Assembly (NCBI GenBank): GCA_035633415.1
Contig: DASQEZ010000266.1
Coordinates: 1 to 11,929 of the forward strand
DNA length: 11,929 nt
Origin: Fodinibacter sp035633415
Lineage (GTDB): Bacteria; Actinomycetota; Actinomycetes; Actinomycetales; Dermatophilaceae
Reading direction: 5' to 3'
The position numbers were made by a program, and so were the translations under genes. The notes beneath the pieces are model-generated. The model was not told the origin of the DNA. It ran no database searches and saw nothing but the letters and a program-made list of their open reading frames with translations. This document shows, one piece after another, positions 5,087 through 10,560 of this stretch (positions are counted from its first letter, which is position 1; every line of letters begins with the position of its first letter).

Positions 5087-6492
5087 CCCCACCCATCATG
5101 AGCACCACCTACGCACACGACGTCATCAACCCGGCCACCGAGCAGGTCGTCACGACGATCGACCTCGTCGGCCTCGAGGAGACGGATGCGGCCATCGCGC
5201 GCGCCGTGGAGGTCGGGCCGGCCTGGCGTGCCGTGAGCCCCGCCGACCGCGGGATGCTGCTGCGCCGCTTCGCCGACGCGGTCGAGGCCTCCACCGACGA
5301 GCTGGCCGCCCTCGAGGTCGCCAACTCCGGCCACACCATCGGCAACGCCCGCTGGGAGGTGGGCAACGTCGTCAACGTGCTGCGCTACTTCTCGGCCGCG
5401 CCCGAGCGCCTCTTCGGCCGCCAGATCCCGGTGGCCGGCGGCCTCGACGTCACGTTCAAGGAGCCACTGGGCGTCGTCTCCGTCATCGTCCCGTGGAACT
5501 TCCCGATGCCGATCGCGGGCTGGGGCCTCGCCCCGGCGCTGGCCGCCGGCAACACGGTGGTGCTCAAGCCGGCCGAGCTGACGCCGCTCACCGCGATGTT
5601 CCTCGGGCAGCTCGCCCTGGATGCCGGCATCCCCGAGGGTGTGTTCACCGTGCTCCCCGGCAAGGGGTCGGTCGTGGGTGAGCGGTTCGTCACGCACCCC
5701 GACGTCCGCAAGGTCTGCTTCACCGGGTCCACCGCCGTCGGTCAGGGGATCATGCGCAAGGCCGCCGACCAGCTCAAGCGGGTGACCCTCGAGCTCGGCG
5801 GCAAGTCGGCCAACATCGTGTTCGACGACGCGGACCTCGACACCGCTGCCTCTGCCGCGCCGATGAGCTTCCTCGACAACGCAGGCCAGGACTGTTGTGC
5901 CCGAACCCGGATCCTCGTGCAGCGCAGCGTTTTCGACACCTTCATGGAGCGCTTCGAGCGGGCCGTCAAGGAGGTGGTCGTCGGAGACCCCGGCGACGAG
6001 GCGACCCAGATGGGCCCCCTCGTGTCCTCCGGTCAGCGCGACACCGTGCGCGGCTTCGTCGAGGGGGCTCAGGATGCCGGCCACCAGGCGGTCGACGTCG
6101 CCTTCCGCGGCACCGCCCCCGAGGGCGCCGGCTGGTGGTACCCCCCGACCGTGGTGCTGCCGAGCGGCACCGGGGACCGGGTGTGGCGCGAGGAGGTGTT
6201 CGGGCCGGTCGTGGCGGTCATGCCGTTCGACGACGAGGCGGACGCGGTCGCCAAGGCCAACGACACGGAGTACGGCCTGTCCGGGTCGATCTGGACGCGC
6301 GACGTGGGTCGTGCCATCCGGGTGGCCCGCGCAGTGGAGGCCGGAAACCTCTCGGTCAACAGCCACAGCTCCGTGCGCTACTCGACGCCGTTCGGTGGTT
6401 TCAAGGCCAGCGGCATCGGTCGCGAGCTCGGACCGGACGCCCTCGACGCGTTCACCGAGGTCAAGAACGTCTTCATCAGCACCGAGGCATAG
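5083..6492 (+). CDS. NAD(P)-dependent aldehyde dehydrogenase
   Basis: A 469-aa aldehyde dehydrogenase superfamily enzyme that oxidises an aldehyde to an acid. It shows N139 in PWNFP, K162 in VVLKPAE, the cofactor loop FTGSTAVGQ (213-221), general base E237 in LELGGK, catalytic C271 in NAGQDCCARTR, and E371 in REEVFGPVV. The NAGQDC context resembles aminobutyraldehyde/PuuC/PatD-type enzymes, in agreement with a gamma-glutamyl-amino-aldehyde substrate. The GTG at 5083 overlaps the ligase stop (GTGA), suggesting translational coupling. The ATG at 5098 would shorten the protein by 5 residues and cannot be excluded: GAGAGG at 5075-5080 is rather close to the GTG and rather far from the ATG. In the proposed pathway it makes a gamma-glutamyl amino acid, for example gamma-glutamylglycine. 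Confidence 0.9.
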   Translation: MTPPIMSTTYAHDVINPATEQVVTTIDLVGLEETDAAIARAVEVGPAWRAVSPADRGMLLRRFADAVEASTDELAALEVANSGHTIGNARWEVGNVVNVLRYFSAAPERLFGRQIPVAGGLDVTFKEPLGVVSVIVPWNFPMPIAGWGLAPALAAGNTVVLKPAELTPLTAMFLGQLALDAGIPEGVFTVLPGKGSVVGERFVTHPDVRKVCFTGSTAVGQGIMRKAADQLKRVTLELGGKSANIVFDDADLDTAASAAPMSFLDNAGQDCCARTRILVQRSVFDTFMERFERAVKEVVVGDPGDEATQMGPLVSSGQRDTVRGFVEGAQDAGHQAVDVAFRGTAPEGAGWWYPPTVVLPSGTGDRVWREEVFGPVVAVMPFDDEADAVAKANDTEYGLSGSIWTRDVGRAIRVARAVEAGNLSVNSHSSVRYSTPFGGFKASGIGRELGPDALDAFTEVKNVFISTEA

Positions 6493-6503
6493 GAGAGATC
6501 CCC

Positions 6504-7271
6504 ATGGCAGGCAGGCTCGAGGGCAAGGTCGCGGTGGTCACCGGTGGCTGTTCCGGCATCGGGCTGGCGACCGTGCGCCGGTTCGCGCAGGAGGGGGCCA
6601 AGGTCGTCATCGCCGACCTCTCCGACGAGGCGGGGGAGGCGCTGGCCGCGGAGGTCGGCGGCACCTACGTGCACACCGACGTCGCGAACAAGGACGACGT
6701 CGACCACCTCTTCGCGACTGCGGTCGAGACGTACGGCACGCTCGACATCGCCTTCAACAACGCCGGCATCAGCCCGCCCGACGACGACTCGATCCTGGAC
6801 ACCGACCTCGACGCATGGCTGCGGGTGCAGCAGGTCAACCTCACCTCGGTCTACCTGTGCTGCAAGGCAGCTCTGCCCTACATGCTCGAGCAGAAGTCGG
6901 GCTCGATCATCAACACGGCGAGCTTCGTCGCGGTCATGGGCGCCGCCACCTCACAGATCTCGTACTCGGCGTCCAAGGGCGGGGTGCTCGCCATGACGCG
7001 CGAGCTCGGCGTGCAGTTCGCGCGCGACGGCATCCGGGTCAACGCCCTGTGCCCGGGCCCGGTCAACACCCCGCTGCTCAAGGAGCTGTTCGCCAAGGAC
7101 GCCGAGCGCGCGGCGCGGCGGCTGGTGCACGTGCCGATGGGCCGCTTCGGCGAGCCGGAGGAGATGGCGAACGCCGTGCTCTTCCTCGCCTCCGACGAGT
7201 CCAGCTTCATGACCGCCTCGACGTTCCTCGTCGACGGCGGGATCTCGGGCGCCTACGTCACCCCGCTGTGA
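6504..7271 (+). CDS. SDR-family NAD-dependent dehydrogenase
   Basis: A 255-aa classical short-chain dehydrogenase. It has the glycine-rich TGGCSGIG (13-20), an acidic D38 after beta-2 (NAD+ preference), NNAG (85-88), N112, catalytic S140, and Y154/K158 in YSASK. The C-terminal FLVDGGIS (241-248) is typical of the 3-oxoacyl-ACP reductase-like subgroup. The Shine-Dalgarno AGGAGAG (6491-6497) overlaps the aldehyde dehydrogenase stop. Databases often name such proteins FabG-like or glucose dehydrogenase-like, but the operon suggests that it oxidises a gamma-glutamyl amino alcohol to the aldehyde used by the preceding enzyme. It would take the place of the flavin oxidase PuuB of the putrescine pathway. 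Confidence 0.88.
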   Translation: MAGRLEGKVAVVTGGCSGIGLATVRRFAQEGAKVVIADLSDEAGEALAAEVGGTYVHTDVANKDDVDHLFATAVETYGTLDIAFNNAGISPPDDDSILDTDLDAWLRVQQVNLTSVYLCCKAALPYMLEQKSGSIINTASFVAVMGAATSQISYSASKGGVLAMTRELGVQFARDGIRVNALCPGPVNTPLLKELFAKDAERAARRLVHVPMGRFGEPEEMANAVLFLASDESSFMTASTFLVDGGISGAYVTPL

Positions 7272-8053
7272 GCACCGCCCGGATCCGCCCGGTCATCGGC
7301 GTCTCCTGCTACGTCGAGGACGTCGACCGGCACCCCTGGACCGCGCAGCGCAGCGCCGTGCTGCCGCACCGGTACGTCGAGAAGCTCGAGCGGGCCGGTG
7401 CGGTCGCCGTCGTGCTGCCGCCCCGGCACGACGCCGACGACGACTTGGCCGCTGCCGTGCTCGAGCGCCTCGACGGGCTGGTCATCGCCGGGGGAGCCGA
7501 CGTCGAGGCGGCGCGGTACGACGCCGACCCGCACCCGACCGCGCAGACGCCGCGCCCCGACCGCGACGAGTGGGAGCTCGCCCTGGCCAGGGTGTCGGCA
7601 CAGCACGACCTGCCGGTGCTCGGCATCTGTCGCGGCATGCAGGTGATGGCGGTCGAGGCCGGTGCGGTGCTCGACCAGCACCTGCCCGAGGTCGTCGGGC
7701 ACGAGTCGCACAGCCCCAGCCCGGGGGAGTACAGCTCTCACCACGCGACACCGGCCGAGGGCACCCGGCTGGCCGCGCTGCTCGGCACCGAGCCGCTCGA
7801 CGTACCGACCTACCACCACCAGGCGGTGCGCCCGGAGTCGCTGGAGGGCACCCCCTACCGGCCCGCCGCGTGGCACGCCGACGGCACGCTCGAGGGAATG
7901 GAGGACGAGGAGTCGACCTTCCGCATCGCCGTGCAGTGGCACCCCGAGGCGGGCGAGGACGGGCGGCTCTTCGAGGCGCTCGTCGAGGCAGCCCTGGCGC
8001 ACCGTGCGTCCGACGGCCGGAACCCGCTCGGCAGCCGGGGGTCTGCCGGGTGA
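7268..8053 (+). CDS. gamma-glutamyl amide hydrolase (PuuD-like class I glutamine amidotransferase)
   Basis: A 261-aa member of the C26 / class I glutamine amidotransferase-like family. The nucleophile is C121 in LGICRGMQ, and the catalytic pair is H225 and E227 in VQWHPEA. GGADVEAARYDADPHPT (75-91) matches the GGxDV region of PuuD-type gamma-glutamyl-GABA hydrolases. The start is taken as GTG 7268, which overlaps the TGA of the SDR (GTGA) and gives an N-terminus RPVIGVSCY typical for the family. The frame stays open far upstream, but only as a GC-rich shadow. It would cleave the gamma-glutamyl bond of the oxidised product, regenerating glutamate and releasing the amino acid (glycine for an ethanolamine pathway, GABA for putrescine). 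Confidence 0.88.
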   Translation: MSTARIRPVIGVSCYVEDVDRHPWTAQRSAVLPHRYVEKLERAGAVAVVLPPRHDADDDLAAAVLERLDGLVIAGGADVEAARYDADPHPTAQTPRPDRDEWELALARVSAQHDLPVLGICRGMQVMAVEAGAVLDQHLPEVVGHESHSPSPGEYSSHHATPAEGTRLAALLGTEPLDVPTYHHQAVRPESLEGTPYRPAAWHADGTLEGMEDEESTFRIAVQWHPEAGEDGRLFEALVEAALAHRASDGRNPLGSRGSAG

Positions 8054-8063
8054 CAATCGACCG

Positions 8064-9191
8064 ATGACCCGGCTCAACCGACTCGCGATCGCGGCAGGCG
8101 CCGCCAGTGCCCTCGGGGCGCTCGCCGCCGCGGGCAAGGGCGTGAACGCCTCGATGGGCGGGCGCCCGGCCGGTGAGCGCCTGGCGCGGGTGCAGCAGTC
8201 CCCTGCCTACCGTGCGGGTGCCTTCCACAACACCTCCCGCGGCACGTCGTCGATGCCGTCGGGCCAGCGCGACGTGCTGCGCCGGTTCCGTGAGAACTCC
8301 GAGACCCGCCGACCGGCGCTGCCGATCCCGGTCGTGAGCGCGGCACACGAACCGCGTGCCGAGGGCGTGCACGTCACGTGGTTCGGCCACGCCTCGTGCC
8401 TCGTCGAGGTCGACGGCGTGCGGCTGCTCATGGACCCGGTGTGGAGCGAGCGCTGCTCGCCCAGCCAGCACGTCGGCCCGCGCCGGCTGCACGCGGTGCC
8501 CGTGCCGCTCGCGGGGCTGGGCCGGATCGACGCCGTCGTCATCTCGCACGACCACTACGACCACCTCGACATGGACACCATCCGGGCGTTGGTCGGCCTC
8601 ACCACCGCCGTGTTCCTCGTACCCCTGGGCGTCGGGGCACACCTGGACGCGTGGGGCGTGCCCCCGTCGCGCGTGATCGAGTGCGACTGGGAGGAGGGGC
8701 ACGACGTGCGCGGCGTGCGGGTCACCGCGGTCGAGGCGCAGCACTTCTCCGGGCGCGGCCTGCGCCGGGACGGCACGCTGTGGGCCTCGTGGGTGCTCGC
8801 CGGGCGGGGCGGGAAGGTCTTCTTCAGCGGTGACAGCGGGTTCTTCGACGGCTACGCGCGCCTCGGTGCCGACCACGGCCCGTTCGACCTGTCGCTGATG
8901 GCCGTCGGGGCCTACGACCCGGCCTGGCGCGACATCCACCTCGACCCCGAGGAGGCGGTCGAGGCGACCCGGCTCCTGCGCGGTGGGCTGCTGGTGCCGA
9001 TCCACTGGTGCACGTTCGTGCTCGCCCCCCACCCGTGGGCCGAGCCGGTGGAACGCCTGCTGGTGGCGGCGGCGACCCACGGCACCCCGGTGGCGGTGCC
9101 CCGCGTGGGTGACCGGGTCGACCCGGTGGTCCCGCCCGGGTTGGACGCCTGGTGGGAGCTGACCGCCGACGGGGCACAGGCCCGCGCCTGA
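8064..9191 (+). CDS. NAPE-PLD-like metallo-beta-lactamase-fold hydrolase, membrane-anchored
   Basis: A 375-aa protein. Residues 1-25 (MTRLNRLAIAAGAASALGAL, then AAAGK) form a basic start and a hydrophobic Ala-rich stretch: a signal anchor or uncleaved signal peptide. The rest is a metallo-beta-lactamase fold with HDHYDH (162-167) and further metal ligands H227, D257 and H314. SPSQHVGPRR (132-141), WASWVLAG (240-247), SGDSGFF (255-261) and the GPFDLSLMAVGAYDPAW to HLDPEEAV region (272-299) closely follow animal N-acylphosphatidylethanolamine phospholipase D as I remember it. That enzyme splits NAPE into phosphatidic acid and N-acylethanolamine. Bacterial relatives (RomA/COG2220 type) are mostly uncharacterised. 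It begins 10 nt after the hydrolase gene with no good Shine-Dalgarno. A GACAAT (8052-8057), 6 nt before the ATG, might give a leaderless transcript. Fold confidence is high; the lipid substrate is inference. Confidence 0.85.
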   Translation: MTRLNRLAIAAGAASALGALAAAGKGVNASMGGRPAGERLARVQQSPAYRAGAFHNTSRGTSSMPSGQRDVLRRFRENSETRRPALPIPVVSAAHEPRAEGVHVTWFGHASCLVEVDGVRLLMDPVWSERCSPSQHVGPRRLHAVPVPLAGLGRIDAVVISHDHYDHLDMDTIRALVGLTTAVFLVPLGVGAHLDAWGVPPSRVIECDWEEGHDVRGVRVTAVEAQHFSGRGLRRDGTLWASWVLAGRGGKVFFSGDSGFFDGYARLGADHGPFDLSLMAVGAYDPAWRDIHLDPEEAVEATRLLRGGLLVPIHWCTFVLAPHPWAEPVERLLVAAATHGTPVAVPRVGDRVDPVVPPGLDAWWELTADGAQARA

Positions 9192-9195
9192 GCGG

Positions 9196-10203
9196 TCAGC
9201 GGCGGCGCCCGGCCACGGCCTCGGCCATGGCGGTGAGCGCCTCTCGGCTGGTGTACCGGGGGGACCAGCCGAGCTCGCGCGTGGCCCGGCTGGTGTCCAT
9301 CACGACCGAGGTGCGGGCCACGTGCACCCACTCCAGCATCGCGGGGGTCCACGGTGCCCGCGCCACCGCCGCCGAGGCGGCAGCGGCCACCACGCGGGGT
9401 ACGCGCACCCCGCGCCCGCCGAGGGCCTGCGCGACCTCGCTCAGCGAGACCTCACCCCGGCCCGCCACGTTGTAGGCGCCGGGTGGGCCCGTGCCGAGCA
9501 CGGCGGCGGTGCCGGCTGCCGCGAGGTCGTCGGGGTGCACCAGCTGGAGCGGGACCCCGGGGTCGGGCAGCAGTGGCCTGAGCAGCGGCGCCAGGCCCCC
9601 GCCCGCCCGCAGCAGCGAAGCCACCGCGGGCCCGGCCTGGTTCCAGGGCATCGAGTCGGCGAGCACCGTGGCGGTGGGTCCGGCGACGATGCAGGGCCGC
9701 AGCACGTAGACCTCGAGCCCCGACCCGTCGGTGACCTCCCGGAGCAGCGCCTCGGACTGCGCCTTCTGACGCGAGTAGTAGTGCTCGCTCGACCCGCGGG
9801 TCGCCACGTCCTCGGTGAGTGGCAGTGGGTTGTCGCCGTGGTAGCCGTAGGCCGCCACCGACGAGGTGTAGACGAGACGGCTCGGTCGTGACGCCGCGAC
9901 CGTCGCCTCGAAGACGGTGCGCGCCCCGGCCAGGTTCACCCGGCTCGTCTGCGCGTGCGAACCCAGGATGAGGAAGGCCAGGTGGACCACGACGTCCGCC
10001 TCCTCGACCAGGGCGTCGACCGCCGCACGGTCCAGGACGTCGCCCTGCCGGTAACGGGTCCGGGCCCACCCCCGTGCGGCCGGGTCGAAGGGCCTGCGGG
10101 CCATGCCGAGGATGCGGTCGACGCCGGAGGCGCGCTCGAGCGCTTCGATGAATGAGGTGCCGACCTCACCCGTCGGACCGGTGACCGCCACGGTGAGACC
10201 CAT
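9196..10203 (-). CDS. NAD-dependent epimerase/dehydratase family protein (extended SDR)
   Basis: A 335-aa protein starting MGLTVAVTGPTGEVG, which supplies the nucleotide-binding GxxGxxG motif right at the N-terminus. An upstream in-frame ATG at 10245 would add 14 residues of low-complexity sequence and is less likely. Other signs are DVLDRAAV and VVHLAF after beta-4, YTSSVAAYG (Ser active-site region), YYSRQKAQSE (YxxxK), LRPCIVAGP, and a C-terminal NVAGRGEVSLSEVAQALG typical of NDP-sugar epimerase/NmrA-like extended SDRs. The substrate cannot be told. It converges on the NAPE-PLD-like gene with only 4 nt between the stops and diverges from cimA. Its function seems unrelated to either neighbour. 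Confidence 0.85.
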   Translation of the reverse strand: MGLTVAVTGPTGEVGTSFIEALERASGVDRILGMARRPFDPAARGWARTRYRQGDVLDRAAVDALVEEADVVVHLAFLILGSHAQTSRVNLAGARTVFEATVAASRPSRLVYTSSVAAYGYHGDNPLPLTEDVATRGSSEHYYSRQKAQSEALLREVTDGSGLEVYVLRPCIVAGPTATVLADSMPWNQAGPAVASLLRAGGGLAPLLRPLLPDPGVPLQLVHPDDLAAAGTAAVLGTGPPGAYNVAGRGEVSLSEVAQALGGRGVRVPRVVAAAASAAVARAPWTPAMLEWVHVARTSVVMDTSRATRELGWSPRYTSREALTAMAEAVAGRRR

Positions 10204-10209
10204 GGTGCC

Positions 10210-10215
10210 AGTCTG
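10210..10215 (-). promoter_or_regulatory. -10-like box for leaderless epimerase transcript
   Basis: On the minus strand CAGACT lies 6 nt before the ATG at 10203, and no Shine-Dalgarno is present. The sequence from the box to the start (CAGACTGGCACC then ATG) closely resembles that before leuB (TAGGCTGGGCACC then ATG), which supports both as leaderless starts. No -35 element is clear. Confidence 0.35.
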
Positions 10216-10256
10216 CCCCGGGCGGCCAGCATGTGGACGTGCCATGTCGGAGGGAG

Positions 10257-10273
10257 CTGTCCTCGTGGGACAG
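10257..10273. promoter_or_regulatory. inverted repeat CTGTCC-N5-GGACAG upstream of the cimA leader
   Basis: CTGTCC (10257-10262) and GGACAG (10268-10273) are perfect inverted repeats around a 5-nt centre. They overlap a GACAGT (10269-10274) that lies 6 nt before the leader GTG and could be its -10 box. This could be a repressor site at the cimA promoter or a small 5' hairpin. It differs from the palindrome at the leuB leader promoter. Confidence 0.4.
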
Positions 10274-10280
10274 TGAGCGC

Positions 10281-10325
10281 GTGACGTTCCGTGACGTGGC
10301 CACCACCACGATCATTATCGGCTAG
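10281..10325 (+). CDS. threonine/isoleucine leader peptide of cimA (14 aa)
   Basis: The frame GTG 10281 to TAG 10323-10325 encodes MTFRDVATTTIIIG. Codons 8-13 (10302-10319) are ACC ACC ACG ATC ATT ATC, three Thr then three Ile, recalling the thr operon leader of enterobacteria. It is followed immediately by a hairpin (10325-10349) and a U-tract terminator (10350-10376), then cimA. Scarcity of charged tRNA-Ile (or tRNA-Thr) would stall the ribosome next to the hairpin. cimA lies on a threonine-independent route to isoleucine, so both residues report on the same pathway demand. The GTG sits 6 nt after a possible -10 box, so translation may be leaderless. The start is less certain than the regulatory codons. 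Confidence 0.72.
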   Translation: MTFRDVATTTIIIG

Positions 10326-10349
10326 CGCGACGAGAACTCCTCGTCGCGC
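10325..10349 (+). promoter_or_regulatory. attenuator hairpin next to the Thr/Ile leader peptide
   Basis: GCGCGACGAG (10325-10334) and CTCGTCGCGC (10340-10349) form a perfect 10-bp stem with a 5-nt loop, starting within the leader stop codon. A ribosome stalled at the Ile codons would reach into the left arm. It abuts the terminator stem directly, so it acts as the ribosome-sensing pause hairpin of the attenuator. Confidence 0.65.
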
Positions 10350-10376
10350 AGACCTCCCGCACCCGGGGGGTCTTTT
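10350..10376 (+). terminator. intrinsic terminator of the cimA attenuator
   Basis: AGACCTCCCG (10350-10359) pairs with CGGGGGGTCT (10364-10373) through ten pairs, one of them U-G, across the loop CACC, followed by a T run (10373-10376) and GCTT. This is a canonical Rho-independent terminator, rare in such a GC-rich genome, and it lies between the leader peptide and cimA. An unambiguous antiterminator partner was not found; GGGAG at 10252-10256 could pair with CTCCC at 10354-10358, but only weakly. Confidence 0.8.
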
Positions 10377-10493
10377 GCTTGTCGGGAGCGTCGCGGGCGC
10401 GGCGGAACCGGGAAGCAGGGTCGTACCGCCCCCACCCCCGGGCGGCGCGGCAGCAGCGCCGGACCGAGAATGGTCGGAGCACCACATCGTCCA

Positions 10494-10517
10494 GCCCCGG
10501 CCCTCACGGGCCGGGGC
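10494..10517 (+). promoter_or_regulatory. GC-rich hairpin in the cimA 5' region
   Basis: GCCCCGGCCC (10494-10503) and GGGCCGGGGC (10508-10517) form a perfect 10-bp stem with the 4-nt loop TCAC, 43 nt before the cimA start. No U tract follows. Between the terminator and cimA there are about 180 nt without a convincing gene, and this is their only clear structure. It could be a second termination point, or a stabiliser of the read-through mRNA. Confidence 0.5.
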
Positions 10518-10560
10518 ACAGACGCCGGGCGACCGGCAGACCTACCTCAAGTGAGCTCCG

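Noticed and set aside
3071..5092. 673-codon open frame on the minus strand opposite the regulator and ligase
   Set aside because: It is the complement of two well-supported genes. Its low-complexity Val/Asp/Arg/Gly-rich translation is typical of GC-rich antisense frames, and no family motif is visible.
5897..7267. Upstream extension of the hydrolase frame through the ALDH and SDR genes
   Set aside because: The extension is an Arg/Pro/Ser-rich shadow with no family features. The hydrolase domain begins right after the GTG at 7268.
7662..8063. Longer N-terminus for the NAPE-PLD-like protein
   Set aside because: It would overlap the hydrolase out of frame with a low-complexity sequence. ATG 8064 gives a clean signal-anchor start.
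10204..10245. Upstream ATG (10245) adding 14 residues to the epimerase
   Set aside because: The nucleotide-binding motif starts naturally at ATG 10203, which has a -10-like box at leaderless spacing. The extra residues are Pro/Gly/Arg-rich filler.
10281..10296. Direct repeat GTGACG (10281-10286 and 10291-10296)
   Set aside because: It is short, lies inside the leader peptide frame, and is easily explained by chance.
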